64,000 nt of DNA from Pelagerythrobacter marensis (GTDB lineage Bacteria; Pseudomonadota; Alphaproteobacteria; Sphingomonadales; Sphingomonadaceae): the NCBI RefSeq assembly GCF_036700095.1, contig NZ_CP144918.1:2605001-2669000 (forward strand). The letters run 5' to 3'. A program made the position numbers and the translations under genes. Below are positions 24,323-31,474 of this stretch, in pieces. Within the stretch, counting starts at the first letter, position 1. The number at the start of each line of letters is the position of its first letter. The notes beneath the pieces are model-generated. The model was not told where the DNA came from, searched no databases, and saw nothing but the letters and a program-made list of their open reading frames with translations.

Positions 24323-25534
24323 ATGCTGACCAACGCCGCGGCGAAAGCCGCCGGCGCGCAGTCGCGCGCCTACAAGCTGTTTGACGGTGGCGGACTGTTC
24401 TTGCACGTTGCACCCACGGGTACGAAGGGCTGGCGGCTGAAGTATCGCTGGCGTGGCCGCGAGAAGCTGCTCGTGCTCGGCCGATTCCCCGCGATGAACC
24501 TCGCCAAGGCGCGCATGGCGCGCGAGGAGGCTAAGGCGAAGCTGCGCGATGGTGTCGATCCCGCCGCGGCCGGCGCGCGTCTCGACACGTTCGACCAGGT
24601 CGCGCGCGCCTGGCATGCGATCCACCGGGCCCGCTGGTCGGCCGTTCACGCTGGCGACGTTCTCGCGAGCCTCGAGCGCGACGTGTTCCCTGCGATCGGC
24701 GCGCGCGCGATCGATGCGATCGGCGCGGCTGAGCTGGTGCAGCTGCTCGAGGCGATCGAAGCGAGCGGCAGGATCGAGACCGCCAAGCGATTACGGCAGC
24801 GGCTACGGCAGATCTTCGCGTTCGCGAAGACGCGCGAGCTGGTCGGCGACAACCCTGCGAGCGAGCTTGGCGCCGCGCTCGCCGGCGTGGCGGTGTCGAC
24901 GCCGCACCCTGCTCTTACCGATATCGCCGAATGCAGAGCGCTTCTGGCCGCGTGTGAGGCGGTGCCGGCGCGGCCGATCACGCGGCTCGCGTCGCGATTC
25001 CTCGCGTTGACGGCAGTACGCCTCGAGGCGGTTCGCGGATTGCGGTGGAGCGAGATCGACTGGGAAGCGCGCATTTGGACGGTTCCGGCTGTGCGGATGA
25101 AGCTCGCGAAAGCGAAGAAGGGTGAGCAGCGGTTCGACCATATCGTTCCACTGGCGCCCGCTGCGATCGACGTTCTGCGCGAAGCAGCCGCCGAGAACGG
25201 GTATGATACCCGTTCTCTTGTGGTTGACCCCAAGTTTATTGGGGGTTCGCCCCACGTTTTCCCGGGCCGGACCCCAGGCACGCCCATTGGTGAAGGCGCG
25301 CTGCGCGAGCTCTATATTCGCGCCGGCTATGCGGGCCGGCATGTCCCGCACGGCTGGCGATCGAGCTTCTCGACGATACTCAACGAGCAGCTCGGCGAAG
25401 AATGGAGCGGCGCGATCGATCGAGCTCTGGCTCACGCCGCGATGGGCAAGGTCGAAGCCGCCTATAACCGAGCGCAGATGCTCGACCGCCGGCGCCAACT
25501 CTTCGAACGCTGGGGTGCCTTGCTCGCGTCCTAG
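24323..25534 (+). CDS. P4-type tyrosine integrase (integrase A)
   Basis: A 403-residue site-specific recombinase with an N-terminal DUF4102 arm-binding domain (LFDGGGLFLHVAPTGTKGW), a central core-binding domain, and a C-terminal catalytic domain. Catalytic residues are visible as Arg in TAVRLEAVRGLRW, HGWR near residue 344, and Tyr in AAYNRAQM. It belongs to the same family as the second integrase 2.5 kb away but points the other way. The stop codon shares the tetranucleotide CTAG with the stop of the convergent hicB gene. Confidence 0.95.
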   Translation: MLTNAAAKAAGAQSRAYKLFDGGGLFLHVAPTGTKGWRLKYRWRGREKLLVLGRFPAMNLAKARMAREEAKAKLRDGVDPAAAGARLDTFDQVARAWHAIHRARWSAVHAGDVLASLERDVFPAIGARAIDAIGAAELVQLLEAIEASGRIETAKRLRQRLRQIFAFAKTRELVGDNPASELGAALAGVAVSTPHPALTDIAECRALLAACEAVPARPITRLASRFLALTAVRLEAVRGLRWSEIDWEARIWTVPAVRMKLAKAKKGEQRFDHIVPLAPAAIDVLREAAAENGYDTRSLVVDPKFIGGSPHVFPGRTPGTPIGEGALRELYIRAGYAGRHVPHGWRSSFSTILNEQLGEEWSGAIDRALAHAAMGKVEAAYNRAQMLDRRRQLFERWGALLAS

Positions 25535-25908
25535 CCGCGCGCAGCGAGCTGCGCGCGCGCCGCGCTGGCCAGGAATGCCGAGCGGTTCGATGCGACGGTA
25601 TCGATCCGCCGGATAAGATCCTCGTCCATGGTGATGTTGATGCGCTTCGACTGGCCGGGCATCGTTGCCGGCAGCAGCACAATAGTGCCTCCATTTGGCT
25701 CGATATCGGCGCGCTTGAGCGGCTGCGGAATTCCGGCATCGTCGCTCGCAAGATCGTCGATAACGTCCTGCAGCACAGCGGCGGCCATTTGCAGTGCGGC
25801 TTCTTCGCTGGAAGCGCTCACGTTGACATTGATTCCGGGTACGACGACCCCGAACAGGCCATCCTGATCGGAGGGATAGAGGATCGCGGGATAGAATTGC
25901 TGGGGCAT
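25531..25908 (-). CDS. hicB: HicB-family antitoxin
   Basis: A 125-residue antitoxin: N-terminal degraded RNase-like HicB domain (YPAILYPSDQDGLFGVVVPGI) and a C-terminal ribbon-helix-helix DNA-binding segment (KRINITMDEDLIRRIDTVASNRSAFLASAA). It neutralises HicA by direct binding and should repress the operon. The gene follows hicA by 32 bases. Confidence 0.92.
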   Translation of the reverse strand: MPQQFYPAILYPSDQDGLFGVVVPGINVNVSASSEEAALQMAAAVLQDVIDDLASDDAGIPQPLKRADIEPNGGTIVLLPATMPGQSKRINITMDEDLIRRIDTVASNRSAFLASAARAQLAARG

Positions 25909-25940
25909 AGTAGGCTTCCTGTGGTGGGTGGCGACCGGCT

Positions 25941-26120
25941 TCAGCGAAGGCTGACCCCGGTCTGTTTCTCAATCGCCTTGACGATCGGTTCGGCAATTTC
26001 GGTATGGCGCCCGATTGCCGACACGTAGCGGCCGTTCTTCATCACCTTCGTATGATTGCCGCCTTCGACCATCTCGAAACCGGCGGCTTTCAACTTCTTG
26101 ATGACATCCCGGCGCTTCAT
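25941..26120 (-). CDS. hicA: HicA-family mRNA interferase toxin
   Basis: A 59-residue toxin with the double-stranded-RNA-binding-like fold signature: MKRRDVIKKLKAAGF, then GGNHTKVMKNGR with the catalytic His, and a C-terminal IVKAIEKQTGVSL helix. It cleaves mRNA when free. ATG at 26120 is chosen as the family start; the frame extends to 26159 but that part overlaps the promoter. Confidence 0.93.
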   Translation of the reverse strand: MKRRDVIKKLKAAGFEMVEGGNHTKVMKNGRYVSAIGRHTEIAEPIVKAIEKQTGVSLR

Positions 26121-26146
26121 TCGTCGTCTCCGCTCTTGATGTGTTC

Positions 26147-26201
26147 TTAATACACACATCGAGACGTGGCGTCAAGCATTTATCGCCATTAAATACACAC
26201 A
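26147..26201 (-). promoter_or_regulatory. hicAB promoter with repeated operator-like sites
   Basis: On the minus strand TTGACG (26170-26175) and TATTAA (26147-26152) are spaced by 17 bases. On the plus strand TTAATACACACA (26147-26158) and TTAAATACACACA (26189-26201) are near-identical direct repeats, one overlapping the -10 element and one lying upstream of the -35. They are likely binding sites for HicB. Confidence 0.75.
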
Positions 26202-26330
26202 GAATACCCCACCTGCTCCGGCGGGAACGGGGGTTGCCTGGTTGCAGCCAGGCGAACCGACGGGATTGGCCCCCGCCGCGACACAGCTGGCCAACTGGCC
26301 GCCCCGCACCCGCGCATACGGGCGGGGTCA

Positions 26331-27170
26331 ATGGAGCCTTTTCGAAAAATGGAGTCAACGCAGGCAGTTAAGTCCGTCTCACCGGCCGCCGGATATATCG
26401 GTGGAAAACGCAATCTTTCGCGCAGGATCTGCGCGCTGATCGACCAGACGCCGCATGACGGCTATGCCGAGCCGTTCGTCGGAATGGGTGGTATCTTCCT
26501 GCGCCGGTCGAGCCGGCCGAAGGTCGAGGCCATCAACGATATCAGCGGCGACGTCGTCACCTTCTTCCGCGTGCTGCAGGAGCACTATCCCTATTTCATC
26601 GACATGCTGCGCTGGCGGATCGCGAGCCGGAACGAGTTCGAGCGGCTGAAGGGTATGGATCCCGACCGGCTGACGGATCTGCAGCGCGCGGCGCGGTTCC
26701 TCTACCTGCAGCGGCTCGCGTTCGGTGGGAAAGTCGCCGGGCGGAACTTCGGGGTCGACTCCCGTCAGGGCGCCCGGTTCAATGTCGCCAAGCTCGAGCC
26801 GCTGCTCGCCGATATCCACGAGCGCCTTTGCGGGGTGACGATAGAGGAGCTGCCGTTCGATGCCTTCCTGTCGAAGTACGACCGCCCGGGCATGCTGTTC
26901 TATTGCGACCCGCCGTATTTCGGCAGCGAGGGCGATTACGGGGCCGGCGTCTTTTCCCGGGCCGACTTCAAACGCCTGGCGGCGGCGATCGGGGCGGCGC
27001 GCGGCAAAGTCCTGCTATCGATCAACGATACGCCGGAGATCCGCGAATGTTTTTCCGCCTTCGAGATGGTTGAGGTGCGGACTACGTACCATATCCAGAC
27101 GAAAATGACCGGGAAGGGAAAGCCTGCGGGCGAGTTGATCATCGGCAATTTCGCGCTGGAACCGGGATGA
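26331..27170 (+). CDS. DNA adenine methylase, Dam / D12 class
   Basis: A 279-residue N6-adenine methyltransferase of the alpha (D12) class. The AdoMet motif I region GYAEPFVGMGGIF follows an N-terminal GYIGGKRNLS segment, and the catalytic DPPY motif is in FYCDPPYFG. The target-recognition part is short. No restriction enzyme gene is nearby, so it is a solitary methylase that may protect phage DNA or alter host methylation. ATG at 26331 is used; ATG at 26349 is an alternative. A weak terminator follows. Confidence 0.92.
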   Translation: MEPFRKMESTQAVKSVSPAAGYIGGKRNLSRRICALIDQTPHDGYAEPFVGMGGIFLRRSSRPKVEAINDISGDVVTFFRVLQEHYPYFIDMLRWRIASRNEFERLKGMDPDRLTDLQRAARFLYLQRLAFGGKVAGRNFGVDSRQGARFNVAKLEPLLADIHERLCGVTIEELPFDAFLSKYDRPGMLFYCDPPYFGSEGDYGAGVFSRADFKRLAAAIGAARGKVLLSINDTPEIRECFSAFEMVEVRTTYHIQTKMTGKGKPAGELIIGNFALEPG

Positions 27171-27193
27171 ACGTCCGCTGCCGCGTGACGGCA

Positions 27194-27212
27194 GCCGTCT
27201 GGCACGGCTTTT
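27194..27212 (+). terminator. Terminator after the methylase gene (weak)
   Basis: A 5-bp stem GCCGT/ACGGC with a 5-base loop is followed by TTTT, 24 bases after the methylase stop codon. Confidence 0.5.
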
Positions 27213-27332
27213 GCGCTCGGCCCCGTGCCGAGCCCCGGCCCCGCGCAAGCGGGGCCGTCCTCCGGTGCGGAAGGTGGATGCTTGCGGTCCTGGTCGGGCT
27301 TTGGGGGGCCAATCAGGTGATCAAAACAGCGG

Positions 27333-27355
27333 GTGGGCCGGCGAAGTCGGCCCAC
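27333..27355 (-). terminator. Hairpin after the winged-helix gene
   Basis: An 8-bp stem (27333-27340 and 27348-27355) lies 17 bases past the stop codon of the leftward gene. A T-run on the minus strand follows only after six bases, so efficiency is uncertain. Confidence 0.4.
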
Positions 27356-27371
27356 TCCTTTCAAGGATTAT

Positions 27372-28184
27372 TTATAATCCCCCGGTTTCATCGGCCCTGC
27401 CGGATTCGCCCCTGTGCGCTTCGCGGCGGTCGACGGCCGTTGCCAGCCTGCGGAGCGTTTCGCCCAGCAGGGTCGAACGGTCGAAGTGGTGGTCGATGAA
27501 TTCGGTTGCCGTGAGCTGGTCCAGCATGCGCTGGAATTCGGCCCGCTCGCGTTCCCTGCGTGCTTCCTCGCATTCCGGTGTCGTTGCCCTGCCAACGAGG
27601 CGTGATAGCCACTTTCGCATCCCTTCGGGCACCAGGAGCGCATATGCATTGCTGGCCTGTTCCACCTGCTGGCCACCAGGCTTTGGCTCTTCGACCGGCT
27701 TGCTGCGGCGCATCCAGTTGATGAATCCGTGCGCGCGCAATCGAACGAGTGCGTCATGGACCGCGGAGTAGGAATATCCGATGGCTTCGGCGATCGTGCG
27801 GACCGCCGGCTCGAGGCGGCCGGTAGCGTAGTCGACCACCTCGTAGAGATAGTCGAGCACTTCGATACCGATCGGGCCGAGGGCGCCGTTGCGGGCGCCA
27901 GGCTCTGTTTCGCGCCGCTTCTCCCTGGTGCTTCGCTCGAAGCTGCGTGCCGCCTTCAGGAGCGCACGCGTCCAACGTTTGCCGTCGCGAACGCGGCCGC
28001 CGTTGATGGGGCGCCAGATGCGATCTTCGATTTGTCCAACGTAGTAGCTGTTGCGCCAGACCGGTTCGCCCGATCGTGGACTATCACCGCGCGACCACTG
28101 CTTCCTCTGTTCGCGACTGACCTGCAGACCGAGCATCCTCGTCGCGATTGCGCCTATCGGCTTTGCTTCTGCGCGCGCCGTCAT
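27372..28184 (-). CDS. Winged-helix DNA-binding protein, possible replication protein
   Basis: A 270-residue basic protein. A winged helix-turn-helix is visible at AVRTIAEAIGYSYSAVHDAL-VRLRAHGF (about residues 125-155). Proteins of this look are often encoded next to the integrase in alphaproteobacterial integrative elements and are sometimes annotated as replication proteins; I cannot assign the role. ATG at 28184 has AGGAGG 7 bases upstream, which decides the start. The 5' end overlaps the integrase B gene by 101 bases. Confidence 0.75.
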   Translation of the reverse strand: MTARAEAKPIGAIATRMLGLQVSREQRKQWSRGDSPRSGEPVWRNSYYVGQIEDRIWRPINGGRVRDGKRWTRALLKAARSFERSTREKRRETEPGARNGALGPIGIEVLDYLYEVVDYATGRLEPAVRTIAEAIGYSYSAVHDALVRLRAHGFINWMRRSKPVEEPKPGGQQVEQASNAYALLVPEGMRKWLSRLVGRATTPECEEARRERERAEFQRMLDQLTATEFIDHHFDRSTLLGETLRRLATAVDRREAHRGESGRADETGGL

Positions 28185-29457
28185 GTCCGGCCTCCTGCGC
28201 GCGAAGTGGTGCCGGCAGCAGCTGCTCGGGTGGGGGAAGATCCTTTGTGATGAGATCCGCCCACGCCTGCGCAAGTTCTCGCCGGCGGGGCATGTAGACG
28301 GCCCGATTGTAAGCCGCCTCGACGCCCTCCGAAACGTGGGCAAGCATAAGGTCGATAATCGCGCGATCGCGCTCGCGGTCCTCGATTGCTGCGCGTTCGT
28401 TCATGATCGTCGAGAAGCTCGACCGCCACCCGTGCGGGCAGTGGCGATCCTGAAACCCCGCCGAACGGTAGAATTTGCTGAGCGTCGAATCGCTGATCGG
28501 TTTTCGGCGATCGCCGATCCCGGGGAAAAGCAGTGCCTCGTTCGGGCTTGCCGCCATCGCAGCCTTCACGGTGGCCACGGCCTGGCGAGAGAGTGGAACA
28601 ACGAACTCGAAGGCTGCGTCCTTCTTCCGCTCGCGCGAGAGTTTCATCTTGGCCGCCGGGATACGCCAAATCGGCGTTTCGCCATCGAGATCCTCGAATT
28701 CTGCCCGTTCTGCCAGTCGCAACACGCCCGGCCGCACAACCGTTAGCGCGAGCAGGCGCGAAGCTAGCGCGGTCGCCCAGTAGATGTCCGGCTGGGCCTC
28801 GGCACTCGGCAGCACCTTGCGCAGCTCGGAGAGTTTCACAAGGGCTGGTCGCAAACGCGCTTCGTGCGGCATCAGCGCCTTGCGTATGATCGCGGCGGGA
28901 TCCTGCTCGCACAGCCCCGAAGCAATTCCCCAAACGAACACGTCGGAAATGTGCATCCGCACCCGGTGCGCCATCTCGCGCGAGCCGCGTGCCTCGATCG
29001 CGCGAATGCACTCGAGAACAAGGGGAGGGGTGATCTCGCGTATCGGCAATTTGCCCAGCCTGGGAAAGACATCCGCCTCGAGCCGGTCGAGGATCTGGCC
29101 GGCATAGCGCGCATTGAGCGCAGACTGGCGCTGTTCGTGCCAGGCGCGTGCGCAGGCCTCGAAGCTGTTCAGAGCGTCGGCCGCCGCACGCGCTCTGGCC
29201 AGTTTCTTCTCGGCCGAAGGATCCCGGCCTTCCTGCAGCATGCGTTTCGCAGCGTCGCGTTTCTCCCGCGCGGTCGATAGCGACACATCCGGATAGCGTC
29301 CGATGGTCAGCTGCTTTTCGCGGCCGTGCAGGCGGTACTTCATTCGCCAGGACTTGAGCCCGCTTGCTTTCACCAGCAGGAAAAGGCCACCTGAATCCGC
29401 CATCTTGCGATCGCGGTCGCCCGGCTTGGCCTTCCTGCAGGCTGCGTCTGTCAGCAA
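28084..29457 (-). CDS. P4-type tyrosine integrase (integrase B), next to tRNA-Asn
   Basis: A recombinase of about 457 residues with DUF4102 arm-binding domain (MADSGGLFLLVKASGLKSW), core-binding domain and catalytic domain: Arg in LTVVRPGVLRLAE, HGWR, and Tyr in AAYNRAVYMPRR. The C-terminus is extended by about 55 low-complexity charged residues that overlap the next gene. The start is uncertain: TTG at 29457 (family-like LTDAACRKAKP, GGGGGGA upstream) is preferred over ATG at 29493 and GTG at 29523, because those would read through a palindrome. It probably integrates at tRNA-Asn. Confidence 0.92.
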   Translation of the reverse strand: MLTDAACRKAKPGDRDRKMADSGGLFLLVKASGLKSWRMKYRLHGREKQLTIGRYPDVSLSTAREKRDAAKRMLQEGRDPSAEKKLARARAAADALNSFEACARAWHEQRQSALNARYAGQILDRLEADVFPRLGKLPIREITPPLVLECIRAIEARGSREMAHRVRMHISDVFVWGIASGLCEQDPAAIIRKALMPHEARLRPALVKLSELRKVLPSAEAQPDIYWATALASRLLALTVVRPGVLRLAERAEFEDLDGETPIWRIPAAKMKLSRERKKDAAFEFVVPLSRQAVATVKAAMAASPNEALLFPGIGDRRKPISDSTLSKFYRSAGFQDRHCPHGWRSSFSTIMNERAAIEDRERDRAIIDLMLAHVSEGVEAAYNRAVYMPRRRELAQAWADLITKDLPPPEQLLPAPLRAQEAGHDGARRSKADRRNRDEDARSAGQSRTEEAVVAR

Positions 29458-29472
29458 ATCGTCCCCCCGTTT

Positions 29473-29491
29473 GTGCCCCCAAATTGGGGGC
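29473..29491. repeat. Palindrome TGCCCCC-N5-GGGGGCA near integrase B start
   Basis: A perfect 7-bp inverted repeat with a 5-base spacer, between the preferred integrase start and the tRNA. It may be an integrase arm site or an autoregulatory operator. Confidence 0.6.
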
Positions 29492-29507
29492 ATTTGGATG
29501 CGCCGCG

Positions 29508-29580
29508 ATGCGACAACATGCACACGGTATGGAGGAAAAAGCCCCGAATTTGCAAGGGTTTTGCGACCCTATGCGACAAC
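29508..29580. repeat. Direct repeats ATGCGACAAC between integrase B and tRNA-Asn
   Basis: ATGCGACAAC is present at 29508-29517 and 29571-29580, 63 bases apart, in the segment that should hold the element's attachment site. The second copy lies 15 bases from the encoded CCA of the tRNA. They are candidate recombinase or excisionase binding sites. Confidence 0.55.
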
Positions 29581-29594
29581 TGTCCGCTACCGAG

Positions 29595-29669
29595 TGGCTC
29601 CCCGAGTTGGATTCGAACCAACGACCAAGTGATTAACAGTCACCTACTCTACCGCTGAGCTATCGGGGA
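29595..29669 (-). tRNA. tRNA-Asn (GTT)
   Basis: A complete cloverleaf on the minus strand: acceptor TCCCCGA/TCGGGGA, anticodon loop with GTT, TTCGAATC T-arm, discriminator G and encoded CCA (29595-29597). The integrase B gene lies on its 3' side, so its 3' part is the likely attachment site and remains intact. Confidence 0.97.
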
Positions 29670-29698
29670 ACAGTCTCGGTAGTGCGGACAGGGGTGCG

Positions 29699-29727
29699 CC
29701 TATATGGGCGCGTTTCGGCTTTGGCAA
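29699..29727 (-). promoter_or_regulatory. Promoter of tRNA-Asn
   Basis: On the minus strand TTGCCA (29722-29727) and TATAGG (29699-29704) are spaced by 17 bases, about 30 bases upstream of the tRNA. The same two hexamers precede tRNA-Pro. Confidence 0.75.
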
Positions 29728-29761
29728 GGGGCGTTCTGCCACTTCGATCGGCTGCCGGATT

Positions 29762-30550
29762 TCAGGCGATGAACTGTTCGGCGACGATCCGTTCGTCCAG
29801 CGCGTGGCCGGGATCGAACAGCAAAGTCAGCTCGCATTCGCGAGCGATCTCCAGCGTGACCTGGGCCACGTCGCGCACTTCCTTCTGGTCGGCGACCGCG
29901 GACACCGGGCGCTTGGCCGGTTCGCGCACGCGCAGCTCGATCCGGCTGCGATCGGGCAATAGCGCACCGTTCCAGCGGCGCGGACGGAACGGGCTGATCG
30001 GTGTCAGCGCCAGAAGCTGCGAATCCAGCGGCAGGATCGGCCCGTGGGCGGAAAGGTTGTAAGCCGTGGACCCGGCGGGCGTTGCCACCAGCACGCCGTC
30101 GCAGACCAGTTCGGCAATGCGCACGCGGCCGTTGACCGAAACCTCTATCTTCGCGGTCTGGCGCGTTTCGCGCAGCAGCGAAACCTCGTTGATGGCGCAG
30201 AACGTGGTCTTCGCCCCGTCCTGCGTGACCGCCTCCATCCGCAGCGGGGCAATGGTGAAGGCGCGCGCACGGTTGACTTTGTCGAGCAGCGCGCCGCCCC
30301 TGCGATGCCGGTTCATGAGAAAACCGATGGTGCCGAGGTTGATGCCGTAGACCGGCTTGATATCCCCCTGGTCCAGCATCTGATGCAGGGTCTGAAGCAT
30401 GAAACCGTCGCCCCCGATCACCGCCACGGCTTCCGCCTCCTCGATCGGGCAGAATTCGGTCGTCTGGCGCAGTTCCTGCGCAGCGGCCTGTGCACGCTCG
30501 CTGTCGGAGGCGATCATCGCCAGCCGTGCAAATCCGTTGGAAACACTCAT
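29762..30550 (-). CDS. nadK: NAD kinase
   Basis: A 262-residue NAD kinase that phosphorylates NAD to NADP. The GGDGF motif is at residues 46-50, followed by GINLGTIGFLMN, NEVSLLRE and the conserved TPAGSTAYNLSAHGP loop. Length is usual for the short alphaproteobacterial form. It is the first chromosomal gene beyond tRNA-Asn and is divergent from the EAL gene. Confidence 0.97.
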   Translation of the reverse strand: MSVSNGFARLAMIASDSERAQAAAQELRQTTEFCPIEEAEAVAVIGGDGFMLQTLHQMLDQGDIKPVYGINLGTIGFLMNRHRRGGALLDKVNRARAFTIAPLRMEAVTQDGAKTTFCAINEVSLLRETRQTAKIEVSVNGRVRIAELVCDGVLVATPAGSTAYNLSAHGPILPLDSQLLALTPISPFRPRRWNGALLPDRSRIELRVREPAKRPVSAVADQKEVRDVAQVTLEIARECELTLLFDPGHALDERIVAEQFIA

Positions 30551-30661
30551 TGAAGGAGGCTCCGTCCCTGCCCGCGGCGCAACCTATGTGCGGTCGTCTC
30601 GATTTGCAACGCGCGCGGCGGGCGGGCAGACGGGAGCAGGCGTTTCCGTCATCGCGCGAGG

Positions 30662-31474
30662 ATGAAAGCAATGCTGCCGATTCGGGAACGCCGCACCTCC
30701 ACCGACCGCCGCAAGAACGACGAGGCGATAGCCGCCGAACTGGCCGTCGCGCTCGCGGAAGGCCAGATCGAGATACTTTTCCAGCCGCAGTTCTTCTGTG
30801 CCAGCGACGCGCTGGCAGGGGCCGAGGCGCTCGCGCGGTGGAACCACCCGGTGCGCGGCCGGATCGGCGCGGAGACGATGTTTGCGCTGGCAGCGCGGGC
30901 CGGGATGTCGGAAGCGCTCACGCGCCGCATCGCATCGCAAGCGCTTGCTGCGGCGGCCGCATGGCCGGCGGACCTGCGGCTTTCGCTCAACGTCACTGCG
31001 TCGGACATTGCGGCCGACGATTTCGCCACCGTTCTCGCGGACGTGATCGCCCGCTCGGACTTTCCCGCCGAGCGGCTCACTCTCGAACTGACCGAGCAGG
31101 CGCTGGTGCGCGATATGGAAGGAAGCGCCGAACAGATCGCCCGGCTCGCCGATAGCGGGGTGCGATTTGCGCTGGACGACTTCGGCGCGGGGTTCTGCAA
31201 CTTCCGTTATCTCAAGATCCTGCCGCTCCACTATCTCAAACTGGACCGCACGATGGTGGAAGGGATCGTGAACGACGCCCGCGATCTCGCGGTGCTGCGG
31301 GCGATCGTGGCGATGGCGGGCGCTCTCGATCTCGCAGTGATCGCGGAGGGGATCGAGAGCGAGGCCCAGCTCGAAAAGGTGCGTGCCGAAGGCTGCGCGC
31401 TGTTTCAGGGCTTCCTGCGCGCGCGACCGATGGAGGCGGCATCCTTCGCTCGGTTCGCGCACGATGGGGAGTGA
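30662..31474 (+). CDS. Stand-alone EAL domain protein (c-di-GMP phosphodiesterase)
   Basis: A 270-residue single-domain EAL protein. The motifs needed for catalysis are present: EAL (55-57), LNVT (usual VNxS, slightly altered), LELTEQ, DDFGAGF (172-178), KLDR, AEGIES and QGF. No GGDEF, PAS or transmembrane segment is present, so it is cytosolic and probably active in hydrolysing c-di-GMP. It ends directly against the convergent mfd gene. Confidence 0.93.
   Translation: MKAMLPIRERRTSTDRRKNDEAIAAELAVALAEGQIEILFQPQFFCASDALAGAEALARWNHPVRGRIGAETMFALAARAGMSEALTRRIASQALAAAAAWPADLRLSLNVTASDIAADDFATVLADVIARSDFPAERLTLELTEQALVRDMEGSAEQIARLADSGVRFALDDFGAGFCNFRYLKILPLHYLKLDRTMVEGIVNDARDLAVLRAIVAMAGALDLAVIAEGIESEAQLEKVRAEGCALFQGFLRARPMEAASFARFAHDGE

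Larger units (their letters stand above)
27171..27371. other. Intergenic region with three hairpins, no gene
   Basis: No supported gene. Three stem-loops are seen: GCCGT/ACGGC with TTTT (27194-27212), an 8-bp stem with GCAA loop (GGCCCCGC/GCGGGGCC, 27237-27256), and an 8-bp stem GTGGGCCG/CGGCCCAC (27333-27355). The first can terminate the methylase transcript and the last the convergent winged-helix gene. Confidence 0.6.
1..29594. mobile_element. Prophage / integrative element ending at tRNA-Asn (left end outside window)
   Basis: A run of phage structural genes in capsid-to-lysis order fills the first 22.5 kb. It is followed by accessory genes, two tyrosine recombinases of the P4 type, a toxin-antitoxin pair and a lone DNA methylase. 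The right edge is taken as the 3' end of tRNA-Asn, because the second integrase starts about 140 bp from it and such integrases usually target tRNA genes. The left attachment site is not in the window, so the exact core repeat cannot be read. Whether this is one element or two stacked ones is open. Confidence 0.85.

Noticed and set aside
27167-27499. A 110-codon plus-strand ORF after the methylase
   Set aside because: It reads through terminator-like hairpins and into the antisense of the winged-helix gene; composition is Arg/Pro/Gly-rich as in shadows.
26331-28184. A restriction-modification or new defence system around the methylase
   Set aside because: No nuclease, helicase or other defence domain could be recognised next to the methylase; HicAB is a common stand-alone module.
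1-29594. Gene transfer agent instead of a prophage
   Set aside because: Several structural proteins resemble GTA proteins, but HNH, terminase small subunit, lysis cassette, integrases and tRNA junction point to a mobile prophage.
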